A DNA stretch of 64,000 bases, taken from assembly GCA_028023455.1 (NCBI GenBank), contig JAQFVV010012394.1, positions 31,030,885-31,094,884 on the forward strand, written 5' to 3'. Positions within the stretch are counted from its first letter, which is position 1, and each line of letters begins with the position of its first letter. The notes below the pieces were generated by a model. The model saw only the letters and a list, made by a program, of their open reading frames with translations. It did not search any database and had not been told where the DNA came from. A program made the translations under genes and the position numbers. Shown here in pieces: positions 1 through 13,857 of this stretch. This DNA comes from Epiperipatus broadwayi (Eukaryota; Onychophora; Udeonychophora; Euonychophora; Peripatidae).

Positions 1-477
1 CATTAATTAAAAGATTTAAAAAATACCATTATTGTTTTTAATTTCAAAATCAGAATTGAAATAATATTTATTAGATCTTTTTTAACTGTTTATTTTATAA
101 TAAAATTCTATTTTAAATTCAGAACTATTTAATTCTTTTACAGTCATTATTATTTCAAGTGAAATATAGAAAATATCTACAAAAATTAATATCAGTGTTT
201 TGTCTACTTTTCTTTTATTTTACACACACACACATATATATATGTGTGTGTGTGTGTGTGCACACACAATTGTGTTGCTGTGTGCCATGTAACCCAACCA
301 GTTACCATAAATTACCATTTAAGGTTAATAAATATTTTAGCTAATTAAATATCTCTTACATTAGTAAATACCCTGGAATAATAAAGTAAAAAAAATATTT
401 TCAATTAATGATTAAATAACTTAATGAATACTATCTGCCCACTTTATACTTTTTGAAACTCAAGATTTTACTATTGA
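1..477. other. AT-rich non-coding stretch
   Basis: No gene is visible. The only structure is the compound microsatellite at 221-269. The apparent small ORF over that microsatellite codes for repeat-derived residues and is not believed. Confidence 0.6.
221..269. repeat. Compound (AC)n-(AT)n-(GT)n microsatellite
   Basis: An ACACAC run passes into ATATAT and then GTGTGT, followed by a short ACACAC. The AC and GT halves are mutual reverse complements, so the tract can fold into a hairpin. Confidence 0.9.
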
Positions 478-905
478 TGTGTTTACCAGTTTTTACTTAT
501 GGATTTGAAACATGAACATTTAACAGCAAATCAATATAGAGACTTCAAACCACTCAATGAATGGAGAAATTCATGTTAAGAATAAAAAAAAATTGAGAAC
601 AAAATACATGGATAAGAGAACAAACAGATGTCACTGACATCATTGAAAGAATTAACAGACTGAAGTGGAATTGGACTGAATACCTTGCTAGAAGAGATGA
701 TAACACATTGGACAATTAAAATCATAAACTGGATTCCAAGAGATTGTAAAAGACCTAGAAAATGACCATATGTGGGATGGATAGATAAAATAAGGAAGTG
801 TGCTAGAATGATGAGAAGAGAGACTAGAGACTGGAGAAGATGGATTGAACTTGGAGAGACCTTCCTCCTACAGTGAATCTATAATTGTTGAAAATGATAA
901 TGATG
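478..905 (+). mobile_element. RTE copy 1: 5'-truncated 3' end fragment
   Basis: This segment aligns by eye with bases 34740-35160, the last ~140 codons of the intact RTE ORF. Recognisable stretches encode the region around YGSETW, the GHIAR block and the terminal WIDNG block. It has many substitutions and small indels, so no frame stays open. It ends in a short GAT/AAT-type tail (GATAATGATGAAT), as other RTE copies do. Everything upstream of the last ~420 bases is missing, the usual result of incomplete reverse transcription. It is dead and old. Confidence 0.8.
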
Positions 906-3900
906 AATACAGTCATTCAAAAATGCATAAGCAGTGGAAAAATAAGCATTACCAAATCATCATGGTGAATAAAAAACAAGTCACAGAAAAAAGTTACATA
1001 TTTAAATATCATAACCAATCATTAAAACATATACTAATTAGCATTATATGACTTTAACAGGATTAACAGCAAGATTGTATCCTTGACAATATATATTTAC
1101 ATATGTGTGTTTATTCTCTAACATTTTTCTGAAACATTTTTTTCTTCATTTCTCCAGCCATTTTTCCTCCTGGATTTACCTAACATGATTATAAACATAT
1201 TCTTATATATGAAATAAATACTCATTTGAAAAAGTAATTTGTTAATTTAAAAAAAAATCATTGGACAAAAGTATAAGTCAAGTACTTATTAAAAAAGTGT
1301 TTTAAGGTGAATTTGAGTATATGGTTTTTATGGAAGAGGAAGGCCTAATTTACATTTATGTTATAAAGATTTTCTGAAAGACATTTTAAAGAAGAGAAAT
1401 GTAGATTATTTTCATTGGAAGAACAAGTCTGAAGATAGAATTACATTGGTAATCAGCAAATAGGCACAGTATTGAAGTATTTCAAATGAATAGTTTACCA
1501 CTAAAGTTAAGAGATAGGATAATGAACTATCAAATAAACAGAAAAATGGACCAGATGTTATATACGTGGATGTAGTTGTACTTCACAAATTGATTTGTAT
1601 AGTTATCGCAAAATGCATATTGTTTGTTTTGCATTTTCCCTTCCTTTTATTAAATAAACTTTATTAATAGCAAATTATTTACAAATATTAACATATATAG
1701 AGAAGAAAAAAAGAGTTTGCATGACATATGGCACATGGCTTATAAAAATACAATCATCACAACTAGTGTTTGAGGGCTGATGAAAATGATACAGTTTTAT
1801 ATGCTTCATATCATCCTAAAGTAATGTACAATTTAGAAAAATATTATGCCAAATTTTGCTCACAATATTACCTAGGCAAGTATCTTAGAGCATATAAATA
1901 GGTATTATACTACTCTTTATTTTTTTAAGAACATTATATTTGTTGTCAAAAATTACAGAACAGTGAACAAGCTATATGGTTATGAGAGTATGAATAATTA
2001 TTGTGGTATTATAAGGATGAGAGATTTTAATATTTTTTCAAGCAATTACTTAAGATTAATTTATATGCTTGTGAAATTCAAATGTGTATCTTATCTTTTG
2101 AATGATTATTATACAAGACACATTTGATATCCAGATTCAGTTTAAATCAGTTAATGAGGAAGATTATGGTAGGAATTGTACCAAGATTATAATACGTTAA
2201 ATATACCCATATTTTGGAATCAGGTTAAAGTCTTGACAATTGGTAGGGTTGACCATAAATATATATTACGATTGTTTTTTCCAAATGTGACACCAACTAA
2301 TTATTGGATATTATAATTGTCCAACAGATATGCATACTCCTTAGCATAATCAGTACAAAAAACCAACCTGCATATGGAAGTGAAGCAACTAATAATAGTA
2401 TAGGTGGAGGAATGGCTTTTAAGATTGGACTTTCTAAGACTGTGATATATATTTTAGCTCTCATATAAAAGACAAATAATTGAGGGTATATAGATTAAGA
2501 CCATCTTTATTTAAGGTAATGATTTCCAGATGTATGATTTTTGTTTTAGACTTGAGATTTGTAACTAGTCCTGAAAAATAGCGTTAGCAATACGGATTAT
2601 TATAGGACAAATCAATTTTAATCAGAAGGCTTTTATTTTTGTATTGAACTTGCTGACGACTAGATGATTTAGATGATGACTTTATTGTGTTTTAGATGAG
2701 TTGATTGGAATTCCAAGCCTTTTTTACCTTCAGTTGAAAAGTCTATACGCGTTTGTACGTCTCTGCTATTTGATAATATCAAAATATTTTATTGCTACCA
2801 GTAATAATTCACAAATTTTAAAGCATAAAATTTACTTGATTATCGTAAGGCAAACACATACATAGATATATAAAACAAAACTTTTTTGCTTAAAAAAAAT
2901 ACCACTCTTATTTTATGATTGTTGTAATCTTTGCAATAGAAATAAAACTAAAAAATTGACTATCAAAAGAATGAAAAATATTCTAATTCATAAATTCAAT
3001 TCACCTTAAGATAAGACTACTTATTTAGAAGCTTTTTTTCTCCACTCTTTTCTGTTTTCATTTATAAAAGGAGAGCCAAAGATCAACTCTTTTCAATTGA
3101 CTTCTTCTGAAAACGCAAAAGTGGAGCGGAAGTTATTAGCAAGAATAAAATTAGATAGCTCTGATCCTATCTATTGTTAATATAAATTGAAAACGCAATA
3201 GTCGGCTGTTTGCTCTCAAACCTCGGCGAAACTTTTGAATTATAGTAATGCTTGTTTTTATTTCGTTTTTATAAACTCTTATTAGAGACTCTTGGTTTAT
3301 TTTTTAATAGGAAATTCACAGCTGAGATTGATCAAATTGCGAATACAAACGATTTAGTTTGTTTTCCCTAAAGAGATGATTATTCTAACAATTCTGACAA
3401 AACGCACATAAAATAAAGTACGCTGAGAAATGTTTCTGCTCTCAGTCTTATAAACCGAGACTTTAGGTAATTTAAACTTCCAAGGTCATGAATCATATCA
3501 AATTCATTTTAAAAGCGCAAAAGAAAGTTTAAAAATTCATGCTTAACAAAACGAGAGTAAAATGGATATATACATATAAGCTTTTGCATAATCAAATAAA
3601 TATTTATCCCGTTTGTATTGAAATATTACTTTTGATATAAAACAATATAAACAGAATAAAGTTTACCTTATGAGAAATGAATGGTTTTTTTTTATCCCTG
3701 AAGTGTTACTAATTAAAAAAGTTATTCAAACATTTTAACTGTATTTTAATCCAGTTTACTTAATATATAATAATTTAAAATACTTTGAATCCTTTAAATT
3801 ATCTGTAGCGTGTTTTTACATGTTTATATATTAACAAACGCTAACATCTGCTACATGCCATAAAAAATTATAATAATAAAGATCCACTTGCAAACGAGTA

Positions 3901-4680
3901 CGACTATTCTAATTCAAAAAATAAAAATAAAAACAAAGAAAGGATAGAAGAGAAAGAGAGAAAAAAACTATTTTAGAAATGAATTTTGGGATAGCTATAC
4001 AAACTAGTCTACGAATCGCAAGTATTCGCATATAGAAAACATTTTTATCTATTTTTCGGTTTACTTGCTATTCTGAGATATTGCTTTATAATTTCTTTCT
4101 GAAATATTTCATTACCATATCCAATTGTAGAGTTCTAATGCATTCTTTTCTCAGCATATATATTGGCTTTCTTGGGATGGTTTGAGATAAACCTTGTAAC
4201 ATGGACAGAGTCTACTTCTTACTCAAATACCATCTCAAGTTCACAATAAAACACGCTTTAAGGAAATCTTGCATAATCCTTTCGATTTACATATCCAATG
4301 ATTTTACTTTAGTGGACTTTATAGTAACACATCCAGCAATTTGAAGACATATTATCAAATGATTTATTCTTTAGGAATTCATAAGAAGTTTAAATACAGG
4401 AATTTAAAAAAAGCAGACTGTAATTCATGCAGGGTGTATGCTAGTATCCTAAAAATTTTCTGGTGAATAACTATATTATATTGCTGTATAAGACATGCTG
4501 ATTAGAGATGCCATTGGAGATAGCTTGAAGAGAAAAAAAAGTTACCTTTTCATAAAGCCCCTACATAACCTTCGCATCATTGTAGTTAATAAATAAATAA
4601 ATAGTAAATTATTACCATTATTTCTTTTTACCTATTTTTTTTCTGGTTTTGAAATAGCCTTACTTTGTCGTTTATGAATG
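906..4680. other. AT-rich intergenic stretch, nothing recognised
   Basis: I see no long open frame, no repeat shared with the rest of the window and no RNA gene. Around 3055-3480 the sequence is slightly less AT-rich (for example GAAAACGCAAAAGTGGAGCG), but no frame there stays open. Confidence 0.5.
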
Positions 4681-4886
4681 CCATTAAGCATCACATGATC
4701 ACCATCTCTTATACTAGCACATAATTGTTTATAAACAATGCAAAACTCTCCATACAGTAGTGCCACTCTGTGCCAACCAGAGTAAGTCTGGGGATATCAG
4801 ATGAGTAGGCATTAGATAGGGTTTTATTCACAAGCCTTCTGGCATCCATTGATTACTCTGATTGGCACAGGGTGGCACTAGCATGC
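4681..4886 (-). repeat. Repeat A, copy 1 (internally deleted foldback)
   Basis: The left half (4681-4790) contains CATCACATGATCACCATC and AAAACTCTCCATACAG. The right half (4805-4880) contains the inverted counterpart of the second block, including GATTACTCTG and GGCACAGGGTGGCACTA. Most of the loop found in longer copies (for example 31316-31752) is missing. I orient the family so that the end carrying GATCATGTGATG is 3'; this copy is then on the minus strand. No clear target duplication is seen for this copy. It has no coding capacity. Confidence 0.75.
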
Positions 4887-5267
4887 AAAAAAGTTCATAT
4901 AATGCTGACATCTTCAAATTTTTTAACCAACAATTTAAAGTTGCAGCAGCAGGAAAAAGGGATACTGCAAAGCATTGCAAAATATAGTGTAAGGTTACAG
5001 ACAAGTTTACAGCAATATAGAGAAGATAATGATCATACTACCATCATAACACTAAAATGTCAAAATCTATATGAAGATGCAGGAGAGTTTGCACAGGACA
5101 ATAAATGATAAAAATGCTGTTATTCTTATATGAGGAAAAGCATATATGATGAAAAAGTTATCAAAAGAATTTAAAAAAAATAGTTCAATAAATAGACTAT
5201 CCATTTATTGTATTGTTGTTTTTTTTACCAATAAGTTAACTTTTAAAGAAATAATATTACCCTGATG
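4887..5267. other. Short AT-rich spacer
   Basis: A 78-codon open frame begins at the edge of repeat A and covers most of this stretch. It resembles nothing I know. I see no other feature. Confidence 0.4.
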
Positions 5268-8200
5268 GATAAAAGGTTGCAGAAAGGAGTTTGCTATTAA
5301 CTGAAATGAGACCCTTTGATTCCCCTTGGAGGCCTTAAAGGAACTGAGCAGGGCAAATTCCTAATGTCCACTCCATACATTCTTGTCATTGCAGCTGTTA
5401 TTATTATGTGATTATTCATATAGTATACGGGCATGGATGGGCTGCTCACCAACATGCATTAGCCAGCATGGTGAGTTTATTGGCTTTTTACCTCTAGGTT
5501 TAAGATCAAGAAACACCATGGTCTTTCTTCTCAGTGCCTGATAAGGCAGAATGAATGTTTGTGTAAATGATAAATATTTTTTCAACACATATATACAATT
5601 ATGACAGACAAAAATAAAGCATGGTCCTTATTCCCAGGATGCTGTAAAGTCACCAACCAAGGCAGTGGTTGGTGGCTGAAGGCAGAGGGTGCTAAGAATC
5701 TCCTGATTGTGGACCCAGGCTGCCATTTGTTTGTGACTTTATTTAGGTACTTACAACTGCAGATCACTTTCAAGTGAAGGAAGATTACAAGAATTAGAAG
5801 AAGAACTGTCTTATATTAAATGGAACATTATTGGACTTTGTAAAGTTAGAAGAAAAGGTGAAGAGACAATTGATTTAAAAAGTGGTCATATACTCTATTA
5901 TAAAGGCACAAATATTGGAAATACAAGTGAAGTAGATTCATTATAAATAAAAAGTGGAAGAACAATATTGTGGAGATTGATGGCGCATCGGACAGAGTAG
6001 CAATATTAGTTATACAACTTAATAGCAGATACCAAATGCAGATAATTCAGGTTTATGCCCCAACAAGTTCTTATAGTGATGAAATAGTAGAAGATTTTTA
6101 TATGGATGTACAAAAGGCTTTTGATCAGAGTAAACAACATTTCAAAATTGTTATGGGAGACTTTAATGCTAGAATTGGTAAACAAATGAAAGATGATAAG
6201 TGCTGTAGGTAATTTTGGTTATGGTAATAAAAATGAGAGAGAACATAGACTTGTGGAGTTTGCAGAAAAAGAAAAACTTTATATTATGAATTCTTTTTTT
6301 TTTTTGAGAAAAATGTTAAAAGAAAATGGACATGAAAGCATTTAAATGAAGGTACAGCAATAATGGATTATATTTTGAATAACAGGAAATACATATTTCA
6401 AGATTGTAATGTTCTTAATAAATTTAACACAGGAAGTGATCATCGATTAGTAAGGTGTAAGATATGTGTTAATGTAAAACTAAAGAGACAAAAATTATTA
6501 AGGAAAACAATATTTACAGTTGATATTCCTAATCTTCAGAAACATTCTAATAAATTTAAATTAGAACTTACAAATAGGTTTCAAGTGTTAGGAGATTTTG
6601 AACATGATACAGATTTGAATGAAATTAATATGAAAATAACTGATACACTTTTAAAAACTGCAACAAACATAGCTGGTAGAAAAAAGCAGCAATTGCTAAT
6701 AAAATTTCTACTGAGACTAGAGAATTTATGAAGAAAAGAAGGAATATGAAGATATACAAAAATGATGCATTAAAAAGAATTGAATATCTCGAATTTTGTA
6801 AAATTGTGTGTAAAAGAGTTGAAAATGATATAAGAAAGTATAACTGTGAACTAACAAGAAAAGCTGTGGAAGAGAATAAAAGTCTCAAGAATGTTAAACA
6901 ACATTTTGGTATTGGTAGGAAATTTATATCTGCAATAAGAAAAAAACGATGGAATTATTACTAAAAAGAGAGATGACATCATGAAATGGGTAGAAGATTT
7001 TTATCAGGAATTATATTGTAATAAAGAACAAGTACCTCCTATATATATTACATCTTCCAAATTGCCCAGAATTTTATATGAAGAAGTGAGACATGCAATT
7101 AAATGTATAAAGAAAGAAAAGGCTCCAGGTAATGATAGAATTATGATTGATATATTAAAAGAAGCAGGTGAAGAAATAGAAATTTTTTTAGCAAAGTTAT
7201 ATATCAAATGTCTAAATGATAAAGATGTACCGGATGATTGGAAGAATGCAGTAATAATATTAATATTTTAAAAAGGTGATAAAGAAGATATTAGAAATTA
7301 CAGACCTATCAGCCTTTTATCAGTTTTATATAAAGTTTTTACCAAGATAATTACAACTCATCTACAGAGAACTTTGGATTTCCACCAACCAAGAGAACAA
7401 GCTGGATTTAAAAGTGGTTTTCGTACAGTAGATCATATCCAGGTATTGAGAGAAGTTATAGAAAGGACAAATGAATACGAGTTGTCATTATGTTTTGGAT
7501 TTGTAGATTATGAAAAGGCATTTGATTCTATAAACATTTCTTCAGTGATTAAAGCATTGGATCATCAAGGTATAGATCCAGGATATTGTTATATTTTAAA
7601 GAATATTTATAAAAATGCAACAGTAACAATTACATTACATAATGGGTTCTCATCTTATAGTTAAAGATGCCGCTCGATGGCGCCATTTTCCTGCTAAAAT
7701 ACATAAAAATGCCATTCCCGCAGCCGACACATTCGAACCTGCATTTTCTATAATACAACTTTTATTGTTGTGCTACAGATTGCAGGCTGCTATGTCGCAT
7801 CACAGTACAGCATGTATATCACATCGCAACAAATAAATTTTCTGAATTCGCACAGTTTATAAAATTGTTACAGTTTGGTGAGAGGGTGTGTGTATTTGAA
7901 TTGGATGGAAATGCTGTTTTCATTGGATTTTTTTTTATTTTAAAGTATTGAAATGTTCAGATTTTGTAAAGTAATAAATATCAGACTTTTTACACTGTAT
8001 GGTATTGGAGTTTTAAGTGGGAAAATGTTGACAAGATATATGTGTAAAGTGAGTTGGAATTAGATAATGTGTCAAGTAATGTACTGTTTGTAATATTCAA
8101 TGAGACAAACAAGATTCTACCGTGTGTATAATTTTGAAGTAAAAAGGAGCGGTAACACAAAAATATCCAGTAAGAAAAGTACAATTCTGCATGGTTTTTT

Positions 8201-9575
8201 TAAATTTCATAAAAAGCATATATTATAAACATGGTTAATAAGTAAAGAAGACATTTTATATATATATGTCTGAATGTTGTTTAAAAAATTATTTTATACT
8301 TACATACAAACATATATATAATATTATATATATATATATGTTTGTTGTTGTTTAAAAAAGTTTTACTTTCTTTTCTCTGACTACTGTTATACTATGTTGA
8401 ATATAGTTTACGTTTATTGTTATCATTTATTTTATAGATGTTAATAAAAAATAATATTTAAAAAATACGATTTTGTTTTGTTTTTATTTTTGCATTACAA
8501 AGAACACATCAAAATGATTAAAATGAACAGCCCGGGAATAGTCATATTTTATAGTTTTAGCGTGAAAATGGCGCCATCGAACGGTGTCTTTATCTACAAG
8601 ACAAGCATCACATAATGATACTGGGAAAGTCAACATTGAGAAAGGTGTAAGACAAGGTGACTCCATATCTTCAAAACGTTTTACAGCAGTGCTGCAAGAA
8701 GTATTTTGTGGATTAAAATGGGAAGCTAAAGGAGTGAAAGTAAATGGAGATTATTTAAGTCATTTAGATTTTGCAGATGATATAGTTGTTTTTGCAAATA
8801 ATGCTTCAGATCTTCAGGAAATGTTGCAGGAGTTATCAGATGAAAGTAGGAAAGTAGGACTAAAGATAAATGTTAAAAAGACTAAAGTAATGTTTCATCA
8901 ATTTGCTCAAAATATGAAAATAAAGATTGATTATGATGCATTAGAAGAAGTTTACAGTTACAAATACCTCAGGCAGATGATTAATACAGATGGAAACATA
9001 ATGGAGGAAATTAATCATAGAATTAAACTTGGTTGGAGTGCTTTTGGTAGAAATAACTTGATACTAAAAGGAAATATGCCTATGTGTTTGAAAAGGAAGG
9101 TCTTTAACAAATGTGTTTTACCAGTTCTTACTTATGGATCCGAGACTTGGACACTTAATAGAAGAGCAATACGACAGAGACTTCAGACCACTCAAAGAAG
9201 TATGGAGAGATGTATGTTGGGAGTAACAAAAAGAAATCCAAAACACAATGTATGAGTAAGAGAACAAACAGATGTTACTGACCTCATTGAAAAAATTAAA
9301 CGATTGAAGTGGAGTTGGACTGGACATATTGCTAGAAGAGATGATAATATGATAATAGATGGACAATTGAAATTTTAAACTGGATTCCAAGAGATTGTAA
9401 AAGACCCAGAAAGAGACCACATAAGAGATGGATTTATGAAATAAGAAAGTGTGCAGGGGTGATGTGGAGAAGAGACGCTAAAGATCGGAAAGATGGATTA
9501 AATTTGGAGATACCTTCATCCTGAAGTGGATTGATAATGGTTGATGATGATGATAATGATGATGATGATGAATAA
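5268..9575 (+). mobile_element. RTE copy 2, full-length but broken, split by a DNA transposon
   Basis: The 5' end (GTTGCAGAAAGGAGTTTGC near 5276) matches the 5' end of the intact copy at 31877. The endonuclease and RT domains are readable in pieces: 5970-6212 (endonuclease, MGDFNARIG), 6363-6731 (with GSDHRLV), 6728-6964, 6981-7271, 7374-7664 (RT, with [11 protein letters not shown]), then 8618-9255 (GVRQGDS and FADD). The breaks are frameshifts and stops, including TAA at 7269-7271 just after NAVIILIF. Bases 7645-8609 are a foreign DNA transposon. The 3' end is a GATGATGAT-type tail at about 9541-9573. The copy cannot make a complete protein. Confidence 0.92.
7645..8609. mobile_element. Non-autonomous DNA transposon, 8-bp target duplication
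   Basis: The RTE sequence is interrupted here and resumes exactly after a direct repeat ACATAATG (7637-7644 and 8610-8617), an 8-bp target duplication. The ends are terminal inverted repeats of about 60-70 bp. The left end starts GGTTCTCATCTTATAG; the right end, read in reverse, starts GATGCTTGTCTTGTAG. Both continue without a gap into a shared CGATGGCGCCATTTT block. The interior is AT-rich, with a short (TA)n run, and encodes nothing recognisable. Eight-base duplications fit hAT, P or Merlin transposases; the terminal GG would suit Merlin but is not decisive. It must have been moved by a transposase encoded elsewhere. Confidence 0.87.
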
Positions 9576-12043
9576 AAGTGCACACTGAATACTTAAAAAG
9601 ATAAGTTTTGCTATCAGTGAAGCTAACATTAATGAAGATAACTTTTTCAGGTAGGTTTAGTCAAAGAATTGTTAACAAATGAAAAATTAATTTGCACACT
9701 TTATTTTAAACATTTTATAGCAAAAATATTATATATATGTACACAATCTGATAATTTAACTATCCTGCAAATTACCTTCAGAGCTATGATATAATGATAA
9801 ATAAAATAAATATATAAATAATAAAGAAATGCAATTTTTAAAAAACTAACACAAATTATAATAAAATAAAATATGATAAACTTATTATTTTTTAAATTAT
9901 ATTTATTTATTTTATTTTTATTATTATAATATATTTATGAGGAAGACTGCAGGACATTCAAAACTTTAGATGTATGTGCGCACACATACATATATATATA
10001 TAATTTTTTTTTTCTATAAAGTGTTTGAAATAAGGTGTACAAATTGTATTTATATAAAATATTACAACAAAACAAAGAAAGGATTAGATTAGCGACATTT
10101 GTGAAGAATTTGATTAAATATTAGTTAAATGAAACCGACAAAAGTTTAAACTTTCAAAAGTATCTGCATAAACATTTTTTCAAAAATCACAAGAATAAAA
10201 GTATTCTAACCAAAACACTGACGTTTTAAAGGCTTACCATGCAATAGCTAAAAAAAATAAGTTTATAAGAAATTTGAGAATATAGAGTGAAATTGCCATT
10301 GCATGATCCATAGATCTTGAGTTCCAGAATAATTTGCTTTATTTCTGTACAAAATCATAATAGTAGTATGTAAATAGATTTTGAAAACACATTTATATCC
10401 CATCTTATATTTTTATATGGACTGATTTTTTAAGAGTATGGTTCTTATAAGCAATAAACATAATATGCATTTTCAGCACAACTACCATAATATTAAAAAA
10501 CAACTTCAACATTGGTTGACCAAATAAACTTGTAAGAGCATCGTCTATCTTTAATTCACCCAAAGAGTGAGGAATATTTGTGCTGAAGGATGAAACATTC
10601 TCAAATTAAATATATTAATTATTTAAACAAATTACTCATCAAAACACAGATTGTATTTTTTGATTAGATGCCATTAAGTATGTAAATTTATAAAGTTTAA
10701 AAAGAATTTGCATATTCTTCAAAAATCTCATCTAAAAAAATCGATTTTATAAAGTTGTTTGAATTCAGCATAATACACTTTATGATAAAAATCAAATACT
10801 TTGATTTCTTAAATGAATTAAAGAAGTTTTTTTTTTTTTTATTTCCCAATGGAATCCGTTTTTTACTCTTTCTTGAGTAAATTTTAACTAAATTTTATGA
10901 CAAATTTTATTTTTTTGTTTTTACACGTGTGATATTATTAAATTAATAAAATTGTATAATTTAAGTTAGAATAAATATATAATGTATGAGAATATACATC
11001 ATTCAGCATTAAAATTATTCACGGAATAACAAATATGAATACATTACTAAGATAATTCACAAGCTAGATTCCCAATAATATATGTAAATGAGCTTGTAAA
11101 TAACACCCATCTTATGTTATATCAGTGCGAATCTATTCCATCGGATAAAAAATAAACACTTTTATCTGCTTTTCGGATGGTTATATAATAATAAAGTTTC
11201 GGTGCTTGGTAAGGGCTGAAATGTTTACTTGCAGCTCTTATTCTTAATATTAATTAAGTCAGCTTACAGTTTCAAATATTAATTATAAAATAAAATTCTA
11301 ATCAATACATAAATAAATTTTATGTCTTATCAAACATGCAATGCTGAGAATATAAATCTCTTCCCAATACAAACAAGTCCGAATATTTTATTAAGATAAT
11401 TCACAAGCTAGATACCCGATGAATCATTTAAATGATTCAAATGATGGAATAAATTACCACTGATACAGGACAAGCTATAAATTATTTGCAAGTTTATTTA
11501 AATGATTTTTTTAGGAATATGGTCTGTCATTTACCTTAGTAACATATTTGCGGTTGTTAGTTTCAGGAATAGGTGTACATTCTCAGCGTTATATATTTGA
11601 TAAACAGTAAAATTATTTATCTGTATATAAAAAATCATTAGAATTATCTTTTAATGACTATGCATTTCTATTTTTTTGGATAATTCTAAATGCAAATAGA
11701 TAATAAATGTTTAGAAGTGGCCATTTTAGAAACATTCAATAAACTTGCAAATAACCCTATCTCTGACCAATGTTGTAGTCACATAAAATTGATTTCACAT
11801 TTATTTGATTCCAGATTTTTGTGTATATTAAATCCATCATTTACATTACAGATAAATGAAATGTTATTTTAGTAGTGATATTAACAAGGCCTCAATTGAG
11901 ATCAAAATTATACTAATAGTGGCCTTAGTGTAATTGCTACTAATGTAACGTTTCTTTCCTCTGAAATATCAATATTGATTCATTATCTATATAAAAGTAT
12001 GGAATCATTAAAAAATGAATTATTTTTTCTTTCTCATTAAACT
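9576..12043. other. AT-rich intergenic stretch, nothing recognised
   Basis: Long A/T runs and short TATATA tracts only. A 60-codon frame at 11690-11872 has ordinary composition but no recognisable motif and no support as a gene. Confidence 0.5.
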
Positions 12044-12163
12044 ATCAAACATTACATGATCACAATTTTTTATGCTTACCCAAGCTGTTTTTCACAGAGA
12101 CAAAGCTCTCCATACAGTAGCACCACTCAGTGCAAGCCAGAGTAATCAATGGATACAGAAAGA
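12044..12163 (-). repeat. Repeat A, copy 2, first part (split by RTE copy 3)
   Basis: It contains the family blocks ACATGATCAC and CTCCATACAGTAGCACCAC and AGAGTAATCAATGGATA. It stops where RTE copy 3 begins. The continuation of the same family (AGTTTGTGCATAAAATC) appears right after the RTE tail at 15984. The two parts are one copy that was split by the RTE insertion. Confidence 0.75.
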
Positions 12164-13231
12164 TTGGCTGCAAAAAGGAGTTTGCTCATAACTGAAAGGA
12201 GACCCTTTGATTCCTGTTGGAGGCCTTAAAGGAACTGAGTAGGGAAAATTCCTAATGTTCACACCATACATTCCTGTTGTTGCAGCTGTTATTACTATGT
12301 TATTATTCATATAGTATATGAACATGGATGACTCCTCACCAACATGCATTAGCCAGCATGATGAGTTTATTGGCTTTTTACCTCTGAGTTTAAGATCAAA
12401 AAACACCATGGTCTTTCTTCTCAGTGCCTGATAAGGCAGAATGAATGTTTGTGTAAATGATAAATATTTTTCAACTAAATATATACAATTTTGACAAACA
12501 AAAATAAATCATGCCCTTATTCCCCGGAGACTATAAAGTCACCAACCAAGGCAGCGGTTGGTGGCCGAAGATGGAGGGTGCTAAGAATTCCTGATTGCAG
12601 ACCAAGACTGCCATTAGATGACAACTTTTTATTTAGGTACTTACAACTGCAGATCACTTTCAAGTGAAGTAAGATTGCAAGAATTAGAAGAACTGTCTTA
12701 TATTAAATGGGACATTATTGGACTTTGTGAAGTTAGAATAAAAGGTGAAGAAACAATTGATTTAAAAAATGGACATGTATTCTATTATAAAGGCACAAGT
12801 ATTGGAAATACAAGTGGAGTAGGTTTACATTGATGTACAAAAGGCATTTGATCAGAGTAAACAACATTTTAAAATTGTTATGGAAGACTTTAATGCTAGA
12901 ATTGGTAAACAAATGAAAGATGAAAGTGCTGTGGGTAATTTTGGTTATGGTAATAAAAATGGGTTAGGACATAGACTTGTGGAGTTTGCAGAAAAATAAA
13001 AACTTTATATTATGAATTCTTTTTTTGAGAAAAATGTTAAAAGGAAATGGACATGGAAGCATCTATATAAAGGTACAATAGAATTGGATTATATTTTGAC
13101 TAAGAGAAAATACATATTTCAAGATTATAATTTTCTTAATAAATTTAATACAGGAAGTGATCATTAATTAGTAAGATGTAAGATACATGTTAATGCAAAA
13201 CTGGAGAGATAAAAATTATTAAGAAAAACAA

Positions 13232-13857
13232 TATTTGTTTTAAAATATATTTATTAAACATAGTAACATAGTAATATACAGTTAAACTTTATAAAAATTT
13301 ACATAGCATTCAGAATGAAACTTGAAAAAGTCAATGTAGAGAAAAGTGTATCTTAATAAGATTAAGAGGAAAATAAAACTTTCACCCAAGTATCATCATG
13401 TAGACTCACAGGCGAAAGCAGAGAGTCTCGCTGCTTGACTTGATCAAGAAGCTTAATAAAGACACTTAGAGCCGAGTCCTGAGAATGACCAAAGATGAGT
13501 CTGCAATGTGTCAACCATAAAGAAAAAGTTATAAAGATAGATAATCTTATTGCTGCAAACGATCCCTTCTTAAGAGTGTTAGAAACAGAAAGAGCATCCC
13601 TAAGATCCAGAGAGATATTTGCAACAATAAAGTCCCTAATCGACTTAAGAGCAGGACAGATATAGAAAATATGGAGAATTGTCTCATCATATAATCTACA
13701 CAATTGACACTGAGACGAAATCCTAATGAAGCCTCTGCTGGTCACTAAAAAATAACTTGTTGGGAGCACATTTAAATTTAATTTAAGTACAAAATCAACA
13801 TGTCTTGCTTCAATGAAAAGAAGTTTCATTTTACGCAAGAGAACTTTATTTGAAACA
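13232..13857 (-). mobile_element. 5'-truncated LINE of another family, C-terminal RT region
   Basis: RTE homology stops near 13232 and resumes near 13857. The inserted piece has a 158-codon open frame on the minus strand (13838-13362). Its residues 44-61 hold C-x2-C-x8-H-x4-C, the zinc-knuckle pattern found at the C-terminus of many LINE polymerases (zf-RVT type), in the setting SSQCQLCRLYDETILHIFY. After the stop there are ~130 bp of 3' UTR with an AATAAA-like signal. Roughly 35 bp of the host RTE is missing at the junction and I see no target duplication. The frame is open but lacks the RT core, so it is a dead fragment. The exact LINE clade is not clear. Confidence 0.7.

Noticed and set aside
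7260-7275. Programmed frameshift at TTTTAAAAAGG as an explanation of the shared stop
   Set aside because: The run is not in the phase needed for a standard -1 slippery heptamer, and the intact copy needs no shift.
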